DNA of 64,000 nucleotides from Ashinkailepas kermadecensis (GCA_034440615.1 JAOTOM010004832.1:122001-186000), one strand, 5' to 3'; shown: positions 36,520 through 48,690, counted from the stretch's first letter. Numbers and translations are program-made. The notes: generated by a model not told the origin, from the letters alone.

Positions 36520-36620
36520 TTAGTTTAGCCGTTATTTAGTTTAGCCGTTAAGCAGTTTAGTCGTTAGGCAGTTTAACCGTTGGACAGCTTAGCCGTTGGG
36601 CTGCTTAGCCTATCGGCAAT
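36520..36620. repeat. 14-16-bp repeat (agtttagccgtta)
   Basis: Six diverged copies of (c)agtttag(c/t)cgtta/ttgg. Confidence 0.85.
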
Positions 36621-36859
36621 CTAGCCCGAACTATTTTCAGAACCATAAAATAATGTGAGGCGACACGCTGGGTGGGGTCAGTGTGGTGACATGAGGGCTA
36701 CCCCGTCATGTTATCCTTCCAGACGTGTTGGCAGCACCGCCTGCGACAAATACGACCGGATGGTGTTTAACGTGGCCAAGGACTTCCAGATTGCTAAAAC
36801 AAACATCCTCAGGCGGCAGTAGCGGGCTTCAACTGGTGCGGAATCTCCCCGGAGTTTTG

Positions 36860-37432
36860 TAACAGACACCCAGACATCTTCAGCTGGCGTATCTCCTGAC
36901 ACCCGCCCGCGGCGTCCTGCAGTGTAACACCCACACATCTGCAGCTGGCGCATCTCCTGACACCCGCCCGCGGCGTCCTGCAGTGTAACACCCAGACATC
37001 TGCAGCTGGCGTATCTCCTGACACCCGCCCGCGGCGTCCTGCAGTGTAACACCCACACATTCCTGACAGCTGGCGGCCTGCAGTCCCCATTCTTCTCCTG
37101 ACACCCGCCCGCGGCGTCCTGCAGTGTAACACCCAGACATCTGCAGCTGGCGTGTCTCCTGACACCCGCCCGCGGCGGCCTGCAGTGTAACACCCAGACA
37201 TCTGCAGCTGGCGTGTCTCCTGACACCCGCCCGCGGCGGCCTGCAGTGTAACACCCAGACATCTGCAGCTGGCGTGTCTCCTGACACCCGCCCGCGGCGT
37301 CCTGCAGTGTAACACCCAGACATCTGCAGCTGGCGTGTCTCCTGACACCCGCCCGCGGCGTCCTGCAGTGTAACACCCACACATCTGCAGCTGGCGTGTC
37401 TCCTGACACCCACCCGCGGCGGCCTGCAGTGC
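36860..37432. repeat. 61-bp minisatellite, 9 copies
   Basis: Each unit contains atctgcagctggcg(t)gtctcctgac, acccgcccgcggcg and cctgcagtgtaacaccca. One copy near 37,060-37,100 carries an unrelated insertion. The unit is 1 mod 3, so the same peptide repeat appears in turn in three minus frames. Confidence 0.97.
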
Positions 37433-38522
37433 CAAGGCCGAGTAAAAGGACCCGTGTCGGCTGTCCCAGGTGGCACGTGCAGTGCGAGTTTCGACGGCAG
37501 ACTCGTGCGTCAGCTGTCGGCAGCGACGTCATTTGTCCAGCGTGATGCGATCGCGGGCACGTATGTGTTTGTCTAGCTGCAAGTGTGTGACAGTGTGGGA
37601 GCGTACGAGGCACGAGGATGAGGTATGAGGAGCGTACGAGGATGGAACTCAAGCTAGCAGCCAATATATTTTTGGAGGGGAGCGTTCATGCTGATGGGCC
37701 CTGCCCGGTGATTGGATTGGATGAATTGGTTTGGTTGTGGTTGGATGAAGGCTACGGGATGTGCAAATTTGATGCAAGTTCCACCCACTGAAACCTCTTT
37801 ATCCGCAGAGCAGTGCCGCGCTGCCGTCGCCGTTTCTCATTCACACCCGACGAGAGCTGGGCTCTCTTTCAACTACACGCGGAAAGAAACTGACGGAACA
37901 CGAATATTTCTGGTCATGTTCACCATGCGTACCAACCGGCCTCTGACGCAAGAATGTTTGTATCCACCTGGCAGCTTCAGATCAACGTAGCGGGATGGCC
38001 GCGCGTAAGGGCGTTGTCGGGATCAGTGAGGGCACGCTCGGTGTTGATAGCGGTACTACCGACCAAGTGACAAAGTGTGCTTCGGATCCGTGAGAGCCTG
38101 CCGACGTGGTGGAGAAGGTATCGGCCGCTTTCCGCAACAACTGCTATTAGAATGGCAAACAAGGAAGATAGACAATTTTGACCGGATTAAGTCGGAAAAT
38201 TGCTGATTGCGTGCCCCGAAGTTTACCCGTGGTTCTCTCTCGAGACATGTAAGTATCTTAACGCAGCTACGCCCTACAACTTTGAAACATTTGTAGCATG
38301 CAATTAAGCACGTTCCACAGATTTGTCAGCAACCTTTCACGATCTTGGAGTGGCCGCTGGGATGAAAAATTGGCCTCAACACCAGACGTCCCTGACTGAT
38401 CTCGACCATGACCTTGGCCGCCATCACTCGCCAGGGTTAGACACCAAGCCCTCTGGTGCATCCAAGCAACACTTAGTCAGAATAAATAAATAAATGCTCA
38501 CGCAAACACACACAAACACAGA
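37433..38522. other. unique sequence, no gene seen
   Basis: No motif or supported exon. Confidence 0.4.
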
Positions 38523-38526
38523 CATG

Positions 38527-38594
<68 letters not shown>

Positions 38595-38732
38595 CATAGA
38601 CATAGACATAGACACAGACATAGACATAGACATCGACATCGACATAGACATAGACATAGACATAGACATAGATATAGATATAGACATAGACATAGACATA
38701 GACATAGACATATACATGGACATAGACATATG

Positions 38733-38763
<31 letters not shown>

Positions 38764-39017
38764 GTATACATATACGTATACGCATACGCATACGTATATG
38801 CATACGTATGATGAATGAATGTGTGTGTACATGTGTATGTGTGTGTATGTGTATACGTACACGTACACGTACACGTACACGTACACGTACACGTACACGT
38901 ATAACGCATACGCATACGCATACGCATACGCATACGCATACGCATACGCATACACAAACGCATACGCATACGCATACGCATACGCAATTCGCATACGCAT
39001 ACACACACACATATATT

Positions 39018-39112
<95 letters not shown>
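38523..39112. repeat. compound microsatellite with six successive motif blocks
   Basis: In order: (AT)n, (ACATAG)n with two CATCGA variants, (ACATAT)n, (GT)-rich, (ACGTAC)n, (GCATAC)n and again (AT)n of about 100 bp. All hexamer motifs differ by one or two bases, which suggests stepwise derivation. Confidence 0.97.
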
Positions 39113-39564
39113 TAAGTGCACCCCAAAGGGTTGATGTCTGTCAACTTCCCTACACCTACCGAACGATCCTTGGCCTATCAGCAACATCAGTCTCCAATTA
39201 ATTCCAAAGCGTCCATTGATCGTCCGCTACAATGCCACCGAGGCAGGCATCTCCACCAGGGCGACGCAATTTCTGGGAGACGGCCAACATTTAGCTAGTT
39301 ATGATCTATGATGCCTAGCTGCTTGCTTGGCTTGCTTTTACAGTTGCTTTTACAGTTGGATTGCTTTTACAGTTGTTGATGACATCGAAAATCAGCGCCG
39401 ACGAGCGTGACCCAGCATTGAGCACATCTCAAACGGCGTCGCAATCGATCCATTTTAGACCCAGGAGTCTGGGAGGTTAAGGAGTTCGGAGTTCAGGAGT
39501 CCGGGAGCTCAGGAGTCCCGATCTCGAGATCTGGTGATGCTATCGGTAACACCGACCGAATAAT
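39113..39564. other. unique sequence, no gene seen
   Basis: Short local repeats such as cttttacagttg at 39,337-39,380 and gga.ttcaggagtcc at 39,480-39,520. Confidence 0.4.
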
Positions 39565-40043
39565 TATAGCCTAGGTATGACATTCCAGATAGGGTGTGCC
39601 CCGCGGGCAGTCTGATCAGGGCGGGACCGGTTATAGCCCAGGTATGACATTCCAGATAGGGTGTGCCCCGCGGGCAGTCTGATCAGGGCGGGACCGGTTA
39701 TAGCCCAGGTATGACATTCCAGATAGGGTGGATAGGGTGTGCCCCGCGGGCAGTCTGATCAGGGCGGGACCGGTTATAGCCCAGGTATGACATTCCAGAT
39801 AGGGTGTGCCCCGCGGGCAGTCTGATCAGGGCGGGACCGGTTATAGCCCAGGTATGACATTCCAGATAGGGTGTGCCCCGCGGGCAGTCTGTTCAGGGCG
39901 GGACCGGTTATAGCCCAGGTATGACATTCCAGATAGGGTGTGCCCCGCGGGCAGTCTGTTCAGGGCGGGACCGGTTATAGCCCGGGTATGACATTCCAGA
40001 TAGGGTGTGCCCCGCGGGCAGTCTGATCAGGGCGGGACCGGTT
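39565..40043. repeat. 67-bp minisatellite, 7 copies
   Basis: Each unit contains ggttatagcccaggtatgac, attccagatagggtgtgccc and cgcgggcagtctgatcaggg. Copies are nearly identical; one has a 10-bp tandem insertion (gatagggtg doubled) near 39,725. Confidence 0.98.
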
Positions 40044-40899
40044 GGTGCGCTTCTGTCATGATTTCGTACGACCACCATACCGTGGGGATGCTTCAATTGA
40101 TCAGTTTACATGCACGTGTCAAAGGCGAGTATTTTTGCGGCGTTCCACGCTGTTTGTGTGGCAGAAACTCGACCGGCCGACCGGCTCCCCGGGCGGAGCT
40201 GAGCACGCCGCACCAACTGACCGCACCAACTGACAGGAAACTCGCAACTGACAGCACAGACCAAGCCGACCCACCGCACACGAGAGTCGTGCGGCTCACG
40301 TAAACACGCGCACAAACGGCCGACAGCGCCGGCCGCGCTGATGTCACCCGGCCTGGTGTCGGACCTCAGCCAGTCGCGCGACCTGACCGACTGCGGCGGC
40401 AGCTCAGCCGGCTCGACCCCCGCCTTCCTTCGACGCGGCCTGAGCCCTGAGCCGCCGGCTGACCTGACCGACCTGTCGTGGCCGCACGTAGGTACGCGGT
40501 GCCGCAGCCGGCAGGCGGGACCAGGTCAGGTGAGCGGCGACTCGGGTCGCAAAGTTCACCGGTGCCTGCCGCCGGAAGCCGAACGGAAGCCGGCGTGCGT
40601 GGGCAAACGATTGAGGACCACAGCTCGCACGAGGCTCTCCGGTCGGCGTGTGAATACCCCGGACCGTGGAATCCGTGCGGGATAGATATAGACAATCGGA
40701 ATATATATGGATAATCGGGATAATCGTCGATAGAAGCCGTGGAAACGTGTCAGAACACAGCAGCCAAAGCCGCGATGTTTCTCCGCCGTGTGAACGGGCC
40801 ACCGCGGCGGTCCGCGCGGGTGGCAGCGGGTCGCACCGCGGCGCCGTGTTCCCGGTGTGCGGCGGCGACCGCAGCTCGCCGTGCGGCGGCCGCACTGAC
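40044..40899. other. CpG-rich sequence, downstream intron candidate
   Basis: If the exon at 40900-41453 is real this is the start of its first intron (minus strand). Open frames continue but lose any protein-like character after the splice donor. Confidence 0.35.
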
Positions 40900-41453
40900 C
40901 TTTTGAGTTTGCCGGTTTTGCTGGAGACGGTGGCCAGCGGCAGGAGCGGCTTGTCTTCGCCGCAGGGTGACGAGCGCGTGTTGTCCGTGCTCGGCGTCAT
41001 CGCCTCGTGCGTGTTCTCGGTGCTCGGCGTCATCGGATCGTCGGATCGGTCGTCGGTGCGCAGCAGCAGCGTCGCCTCAGTGGCCGTGTCGTCGCTGTAC
41101 GAGTCCTCCAGCAGCGAGGACGAGCCACTGTGCGAGCCGGGCGCCGTCGGCGCCAGGTCGCGGGTCAGCGCCAGCTCGCGGCTCAGCGCCAGGTCGCGGG
41201 CGAGCGCCAGGTCGCCGGTCAGCGCCAGGTCGCGACCCGGCGACGCCGCGGACGTCATGTTGTCCAGCGCGTCGGTCAGCAGCGGCGCGCGGCTGTTGTT
41301 GTTGGGCGATCCGCGGGCGGGCGCGTCGGCGGCGCTCAGCTCGGCCTTGACCTCGGCGCGGCCGTTGGTGACCTGGTACACGGCGCCATTCTGCTGCGGC
41401 ACTGCGTTCAGGTTGAAGCCTTTTTCCTCGGTGGGTATCATAAACGAGAGCAT
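40900..41453 (-). CDS. candidate first coding exon of an unidentified gene
   Basis: ATG at 41453 opens 184 codons of protein-like sequence ending at a strong splice donor: exon end aaaag at 40900 followed by gtcagt. The peptide begins MLSFMIPTEEKGFNLN and is hydrophilic, with a serine/acidic stretch (SSSLLEDSYSDD) and basic end (KTGKLKR), so it may be a cytoplasmic or disordered N-terminus. Codons about 70-100 hold a degenerate hexapeptide repeat of the DLAL(T/A/S)(R/G) type, an 18-bp coding repeat at about 41,150-41,240. No transmembrane segment or known domain is visible and I do not recognise the family. The exon lies in a CpG-rich block with promoter-like motifs just upstream. The open frame extends through the upstream 21-bp array, so openness alone is weak evidence; the donor site and non-repetitive composition carry the call. 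Confidence 0.42.
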
Positions 41454-41599
41454 TGTCGCTGACGACGCGATCAGCGGTGCGGCATAGCAGGCGGCCGCCC
41501 GACCAGACCTGACCTCGCTCACCGCACTCCACTCGCCGGGGCACGCGCCGCAGACGTCGACGCTCGTCGCTGCCGACACGACCCGACGACGACGACGCA

Positions 41600-41735
41600 C
41601 GCGCCGTTTGGCACTGAACGGCGCTCGGCGGCAGCGACGCTCCTGCCGGCACCGCGCGCTGGGACTCGGTCTGGCGGCGCGCGCCGGCACACGGCGCGCC
41701 AGCTGACGGCGTGACGTCAGCCAGGGGGCGGGCCG
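41600..41735 (-). promoter_or_regulatory. candidate core promoter of the 41.45-kb exon
   Basis: On the minus strand an arthropod-type initiator TTCAGTG sits with its A at 41615, 162 bp upstream of the ATG. A perfect CRE octamer TGACGTCA lies at 41712-41719, about 100 bp upstream of that, and a GC box (gggggcggg) at about 41,724-41,732. No TATA box. Inferred only from motif positions. Confidence 0.3.
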
Positions 41736-41784
41736 ACGCCAGCTGAGCGGCCGCCGCCGGCTGCCGGCACCGGTCGAAGCGCCC

Positions 41785-42929
41785 GACCGGCCCGCGTCGG
41801 ACACCGACCGGCCCGCGTCGGACACCGACTGGCCCGCGTCGGACACCGACCGGCCCGCGTCGGACACCGACCGGCCCGCGTCGGACACCGACGGGCCCGC
41901 GTCGGACACCGACCGGCCCGCGTCGGACACCGACTGGCCCGCGTCGGACACCGACTGGCCCGCGTCGGACACCGACCGGCCCGCGTCGGACACCGACCGG
42001 CCCGCGTCGGACACCGACTGGCCCGCGTCGGACACCGACTGGCCCGCGTCGGACACCGACTGGCCCGCGTCGGACACCGACCGGCCCGCGTCGGACACCG
42101 ACTGGCCCGCGTCGGACACCGACCGGCCCGCGTCGGACACCGACCGGCCCGTCGGACACCGACCGGCCCGCGTCGGACAGACACCGACCGGCCCGCGTCG
42201 GACACCGACTGGCCCGCGTCGGACACCGACTGCCCGCGTCGGACACCGACCGGCCCGCGTCGGACACCGACCGGCCGTGGCCCGCGTCGGACACCGACCG
42301 GCCCGCGTCGGACACCGACCGGCCCGCGTCGGACACCGACTGGCCCGCGTCGGACACCGACCGGCCCGCGTCGGACACCGACGTCGGACACCGACTGCCG
42401 CGTCGGACACCGACTGGCCCGCGTCGGACACCGACTGGCCCTACACCGACGCCGCGTCGGACACCGACTGGCCCACGTCGGACACCGACTGGCCCGCGTC
42501 GGACACCGACTGGCCCGCGTCGGACACCGACTGGCCCACGTCGGACACCGACTGGCCCGCGTCGGACACCGACCGGCCCGCGTCGGACACGGACTGGCCC
42601 GCGTCGGACACCGACCGGCCCGCGTCGGACACCGACTGGCCCGCGTCGGACACCGACTGGCCCACGTCGGACACCGACTGGCCCGCGTCGGACACCGACT
42701 GGCCCGCGTCGGACACCGACTGGCCCGCGTCGGACACCGACCGGCCCGCGTTGGACACCGACCGGCCCGCGTCGGACACCGACTGGCCCGCGTCGGACAC
42801 CGACTGGCCCGCGTCGGACACCGACTGGCCCGCGTCGGACACCGACCGGCCCGCGTCGGACACCGACTGGCCCGCGTCGGACACCGACCGGCCCGCGTCG
42901 GACACCGACTGGCCCGCGTCGGACACCGC
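41785..42929. repeat. 21-bp minisatellite, about 54 copies
   Basis: Unit gcccgcgtcggacaccgac plus tg/cg. Several copies are shortened (for example near 42,150, 42,230 and 42,385). Since 21 bp is seven codons, it reads as heptapeptide repeats in every frame (SVSDAGQ-like on minus, ASDTDWP-like on plus). It lies immediately upstream of the candidate promoter at 41.6 kb. Confidence 0.98.
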
Positions 42930-43049
42930 AGCTGCCAGGTGATGGCATCCAGTCTGAGATTCCAAATCGAACATTTATATTTGCTGTTCATTATAATTTG
43001 TTGAACGTCGTGGCTACTATAAAAGTGAGCGTGATAAGGATTCATATAA

Positions 43050-44297
43050 TCCGACTGCAACTCTTCCGAAAGGAAGTGTGCAGGCTGTAATGGGCCGCAC
43101 CCCGCCACCGACCCCGACTGCCCCAAGTGGGCATACGACAGGGAGGTGTGCCGGTATGCGGCAACTCATCGGGTGTCACACGCAACAGCACGACAGCACC
43201 TACGCCACACCACCACTGACACTCACACAGCCACAACTGCACCTCTCCACACCGCACCTACCGCCGGGCGAAGCTACGCAGCGACGCTCTCCACACCTAA
43301 ACCCACACCCCCTCCAACACCAGCTCCCACCCGCCCAACCATCCCACCAGCAGCCGGCTCCCGGAGCCCGGCACACCTCCCTTCTCAACGCTCCTCCGAC
43401 CCTCGCCTCAACCGCCCCACCGATCCCCGACCCCCCCCAGCCCACCGCCCCTCGACTTCACCGATCACCACTCCACCCCACCCAGGACCTGGCCTCCTCC
43501 CACACCCACTCCACTTCAGACCTGGACCTTATCCACATCCCCTTCACCCTCGACCCGGCCTCCTCCCACACCGTTTCCACCTCGGGCCCGGCTTCCCACA
43601 TCCACCCCACCGAGGAATGGGCCTGCTTCCCTTCCCACCCCATCTCAGACCCGGCCCATGCCCACCACCATCCCACTATCCTCCCCGCCTCATCCCTCCC
43701 CAACACACATCAGACCCAGACACGGTCCCCACCTCATCCCCCACCGGTGCCCACCCATCCCCCACGGGACCTGGCCATACCCCTTCGCACCACCGCCTCC
43801 AACCGGCCAGGGTCTATCTCGCCACCCTGAAGTGTTCCCTCCACTGCCTTCTCCAGGGCTTCGGCCCCTACCACACCCATCCGGCCGGCCCAAACCAAGG
43901 CCTAGAACCAAGGCCACCACAACATCCACCCAGACAACCCGCAAGCCCACGGCCACCACCTTCTGCCAAACCGAACCTCCCACCACCTCCTGCACACCCA
44001 CCCAAACCCACTCCAAAACCTCGTCTGAGGCCAGCACTCAGACTGAACCAACCACTCCTTCAAAGCCCGTCGAACCCACAACACCAGACCAGCGAATCCC
44101 ACCCGAGCCCACCGCGCATCCCAAACGCAAATCACGCCGCCACTCTACCCAATCACCTCCCAGAACCCGTGCGACCAGGTCCAGGCTACCACCCCTGCCT
44201 GGGTCACCTCCCAACCCTCTCTCCGTTCACCGGTTCAACCTTTCTCCCCAACTCGACACCGACACCACCCCAGTATAGGAACACCAACAGTCACTAA
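43050..44297 (+). pseudogene. element 2 ORF1, C-terminal part (gag-like)
   Basis: The open part begins with a retroviral-type zinc knuckle, CAGCNGPHPATDPDC (CX2CX3HX6C), followed by CPKWAYDREVC and a helical-looking segment, as in ORF1 proteins of I/Jockey-type LINEs that bind element RNA. The rest, about 300 residues, is very rich in Pro, Thr and His with little structure. The N-terminal part, including earlier knuckles, is missing. It ends 12 bp before ORF2. Confidence 0.75.
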
Positions 44298-44309
44298 GCG
44301 CGTTCGGTA

Positions 44310-47300
44310 ATGGGACTTTTTCTGCAGTGGAACACCGGAGGCCTTCCAGGCAAGTTCATAGAATTCAAATCTGAATTCTTGCAACAAAAACCATTACTAG
44401 CTGCGCTCCAAGAAACTCACTTTCGAGATTCTGACTCCACTTGGAACACAATCCCAGATTACACTTGGCATGTCGACAATGTAAACGGCCCGAATAGGAA
44501 GTGGGGCGCAGCCATACTCATTTCAAACAGCACACCTCGCCGTCGAGTAACGTTAAATACTCCCCTGAATTGCGTAGCAGTCAGCCTCAAAATTTCCCAA
44601 TGCCAGACCACAGTCATTTCACTATACATCTCGCCGTCAGCTGAAACCCCCACAACACAGGAGCTGAGCGACTTGCTGCTTCAGGCCCCTCCGCCAGTTC
44701 TCATTAAGGGAGACTTTAATGCTAAACACCCCTCCTGGGGAGGCGACCAGACTGACTGCTAGAGGGCGCGAAATAGCGACCAGACTGACGCTAGAGGACG
44801 CGAAATAGCGACCAGACTGACGCTAGAGGACGCGAAATAGCGACCAGACCGACGCTAGAGGACGCGAAATAGCGACCAGACTGACGCTAGAGGGCGCGAA
44901 ATAGCGACCAGACTGACGCTAGAGGACGCGAAATAGCGACCAGACCGACGCTAGAGGACGCGAAATAGCGACCAGACTGACGCTAGAGGGCGCGAAATAG
45001 CGACCAGACTGACGCTAGAGGACGCGAAATAGACCAGACCGACGCTAGAGGGCGCGAAATAGCGACCAGACCGACGCTAGAGGGCGCGAAATAGCGACCA
45101 GACCGACGCTAGAGGACGCGAAATAGCGACCAGACTGACGCTAGAGGGCGCGAAATACACCGGTTTATTTCGGACCGCAACCTAGTACTTCTTAACACCG
45201 GGGCCGCCAGCCGCCACAACCCGAGCTCAGGAGGATCGGACAGTTGCATTGACTTAACGTGCTGCTCCCAACGACTTAGCTCACTATTTGACTGGTCAGT
45301 TTCAGACGTTCCCGGGCTGAGCGACACTACCCAATCACAATTAGGCTCAGCACGGAGGCTATCCACCACACTAAGCTATTCAGAAAATCTTGGAACTTGA
45401 AAAGGGCGGACTGGGCTAAATTCGAGGAACAGGTGGACCTCAACCTAACAACTTCAGAGACCAGTAAGATCGAGACAATCCTAAGGGCCATCAGCTCAGC
45501 AGCACGAGACTCAGTCCCAAAAAGTAACAAACCTAGGAAAAAGGCATCTACGCCATGGTGGACCCCGGACTGTTAAAGGGCAATCGCCGCACGGCGCCGT
45601 GCCCACAAACAATTCAAAAATGCGTGTGCGAAGCACACCTATCAGCATACAGACAATCTCAAAAACACTGCCGGTACACAATTCGAAAAGCACGACAAAA
45701 CTGTTGGCAGTCTTTTGCCTCTCAATTCAATAGGTTCACCCCTACCGGCAGAATCTGGGACCTGATGAAGCGTTTCAACCTGAAACGCTCACCATCAGGC
45801 CCCTTCCCCAGCTGACGGTGAAAGGACAGCACATCACTGACCCACAACAAGTCGTAGACCACTTTAAACAACACTACGCCAGCGTATCTAGCAACAGCAA
45901 CTACGACACCACTATAGTAAGCGCTCTAGACGCCCTTGCCTCCAAAGCAAATTTTAGCTCTAGCAATAGAGAAATCTACAATCAGTCGTTTACTATGCAC
46001 GAATTACACCTTGCCCTCAGTAAGTGTGGAAACACGTCGTTTGGGCCGGACGACATCCATTACCAGTTTCTTAAACGACTTAACAAAAACTCTCGGCGAG
46101 AGAGCATAGTCATTCCATTGCCAAAGCCACACAAAGATCACTCCACCCCAAAAGGCTATAGACCCATCTCACTTACTAGCTGTGCTAGCAAGTTAGTCGA
46201 ACGCATGGTCAACACACGATTGAGGAAATTTCTGGAACACAACGACCTGCTCGACGAATTTCAGTGCGGCTTCCAGCGTCAAAAATCAACTACTGACAAT
46301 TTCATTAGATTAGTGCATGACATAAAAAGTGGTCTACGCATCAAACGCACAACAGTAGCTGCCTACTTGGACATCACTACCGCATTCGACCGAGTACACA
46401 AATCCGCACTGACACACAAACTCCACAAGATATGCCTACGCGGACACATGGCACACTTCATTCTCAACTTCCTTAGAGACAGGACCCTTAAGGTCCGATG
46501 CGGCAGTGTCACATCAAACACCACAACAGGGCCTGGCTCAGGGGAGCGTGCTCTCACCGAGCCTCTTCATCATCATGATCAACGACATACTTGCTGACCA
46601 CACTGACACTTCACTTCAATACTCACTTTTCGCGGACGACATAGCCATTTGGACAACAGCACAATGCTTCCTTAAAGCTGAAAAAAAAACTATTCAAGCA
46701 GGACTAGACCACATTGCAAAGTGGTGCAAAACTTGGGGTTTCACCCTGTCCGCAGAAAAATCGGCCACCGTCACATATAGTCGTCTCCGCCCAACACCCA
46801 AAACTTTACTTAAAATCGATGGCAAAGCCATCGAACAGGTGAAGTGCTTCAAGTTCTTAGGAGTACATTTGGACGAAAAACTCAGTTTCAACACCCACAT
46901 CACCTCCATCTCGAAGCGATGCACGAAGCGCGTCAACATACTACGTGCACTTGCAGGCACAGACTGGGGCGGATACAGGAAAACACTACTGCGACTGTAC
47001 ACATCAATCATACGACCCATCCTAGAATACAACAGCATCATTTTTGCCACCAATTCAGAAAACCAGAGCCGAAATTTAGAAATCATCCAAAACAGCTGCA
47101 TCAGTGCAGCCACAGGTGCCCTCAGCACCACACAGATAGCCAGTCTTCTAGTGGACTCAAACACGCCCCCACTCCACGTCCGAAGGACACAACAGCTGTG
47201 TCGCTACCACATCAAAATCAAATCCATGAAAAATAATCCAGCACAGCGCTGCTTTACGCCTGACAGATACGACAAGAGCCGATTTGCGCGCAAACTTCCA

Positions 47301-48360
47301 CCATATAGCATTCATATTTCCACGGCTCTCTCAGATCTTAACTTCGCAATGCCATCCACTGCAACTCGACCGCCCACTAGGCCATTCTGGACTTTCAGTC
47401 AACCAAAACCAAAGGTCGAGTACTTGCTCTCGGAGAAGAAATCCACTATCACATCGGCGGAAATTCTTGGCCTCTTCCACAAGTTCGCCGATGACAACAA
47501 ACACAAATCACTCGTATTCACGGATGGGTCGAAACACGAGGCAAAGGTAGGCATCGGCATCACTGGACCAAGTCTCAGACTTTCCAAGCGTCTACCGGAT
47601 AACTTCTCCATCTACTCCGCTGAAGCAATGGCCATTCTGGCCGCTATCACCATTCTCATGAGACGTAAAGCTAGAAACGTAGTAATTTGCTCAGACTCCA
47701 AATCTGTCCTCCAGTCAATTAGCAACACCCACGACTGTCCACATCACTTCATTGATAGAATCCAACAACTCGTGGCCCATAACGTAAACATGAACTTTTC
47801 CTTCGTCTGGATTCCGGGCCACGCCAACATCTCAGGTAACGAAGAAGCAGACCGGCTCGCAAAGCAAGCCTTAGCATTGAACACTTACCCTAGCGTGAAA
47901 TATTCGGCAGACGATTGCAAAGCACTCCTACAACGCCACATTCGCCAACATCAACAAAACACATGAACACAACACAACTTAACACAACACAAATCCAACC
48001 ACACCCACGCAATCAAACCAACAATAGGTACATACATGGAACACATCAAATCAATCTCACTGACAAAAAGAGGTCATCCTCACTAGACTTAGAACTGGCT
48101 GCACAAAACTAACACAGCCTCAATTAGAGGGTGACCAATATACAACACCGCACTGTGGCACCTGCAACACCACGTTAAGCATAGGCCACATCCTGCTAGA
48201 CTGTAGTAGCTTTAGCCCTCAAAGACAACCACTTAAGGCATTCTGCCAAAAAGAGGGCATCACCCTATCGCTTCCATCGCTTATCGGTGGCAAGCACCCA
48301 GAACTCCTTCAATTGCTATTTGAATATTTGTATGCCACACAACTAGCAGGGGCATTGTAG
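44310..48360 (+). pseudogene. element 2 ORF2 (EN-RT-RNase H-zinc knuckle), multiply broken
   Basis: Starts MGLFLQWNTGGLPGKF with QETHF in EN; GDFNAKHPSWGG is the last EN block before the 32-bp array at 44743-45157. After it the EN resumes (SDRNLVLLNTG), then a 1-bp loss near 45,331 in the SDH motif, a TAA at 45574-45576, and frameshifts near 45,620 and 45,810. RT shows FGPDDIHYQF, PLPKP, YLDITTAFDR and FADD (about 46,629-46,640), with a frameshift near 46,525 and an in-frame loss of about 20 residues before PLPKP relative to element 1. RNase H (about 47,515-47,860) has TDGSK, SAEAMAI, SDSKSVLQ and WIPGHANISGNEEADR. A further shift near 48,000 precedes a CX2CX7HX4C knuckle at about 48,150-48,210. 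Confidence 0.88.
44743..45157 (+). repeat. 32-bp minisatellite grown from EN codons, 13 copies
   Basis: Unit starts at 44743, 44776, then every 32 bp to 45032 (one 30-bp copy), 45062, 45094 and 45126. Unit: gcgaccagactgacgctaga plus gg(a/g)cgcgaaata. The first copy is in frame with EN (WGGDQTD...) and the sequence after the last copy resumes EN (RFISDRN...), so a single unit (GDQTDARGREI) is the ancestral coding sequence and the other copies are expansion. The 32-bp length breaks the frame. Confidence 0.95.
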
Positions 48361-48427
48361 GCACCACACCACCAACACTCACATCAACTCGCAATGCATG
48401 ACCGCGAAACACTCGAAGGAAACACGT

Positions 48428-48690
48428 AAATAGCCATTCCCGCATGGCGTGGGACGTACATGAGCCGATTTGCTTCTCTATTAGAAATAAATGGCTACCT
48501 AGCGGTGCCGTCGGAAGTAGATGAACCGACTTGCTTTAGGAAAACAAAATCGAAAAATAAAAATAAAAATTAGCATAACGTAAAACGACTATCCAGAGGA
48601 GCCATCGGACGTAGATGAGCCGATTTGCCTAGCAACTCATAACGTAAACGGCTACCCAGAGGAACAGCGGAAATAGAAGAGCCGAATTGC
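48428..48690 (+). repeat. 42-bp-type repeats in the 3' UTR of element 2, 4 copies
   Basis: Four diverged copies of ggctacc(c/t)ag(c/a)gg.gcc plus gtcggaagtagatgagccga and tttgc at about 48,430, 48,490, 48,585 and 48,645, separated by A-rich spacers. Possibly a structured 3' UTR signal of the element. Confidence 0.75.

Noticed and set aside
40404..43126. Minus-strand frames of 469-675 codons spanning the 21-bp array
   Set aside because: The heptapeptide repeats come from the non-coding-looking array. Only the part from the ATG at 41453 to the donor at 40900 has non-repeat protein character and was kept, at modest confidence.
43146..44297. Cellular proline-rich protein
   Set aside because: The CX2CX3HX6C knuckle at its start and the 12-bp spacing to a LINE endonuclease ORF show it is retrotransposon ORF1.
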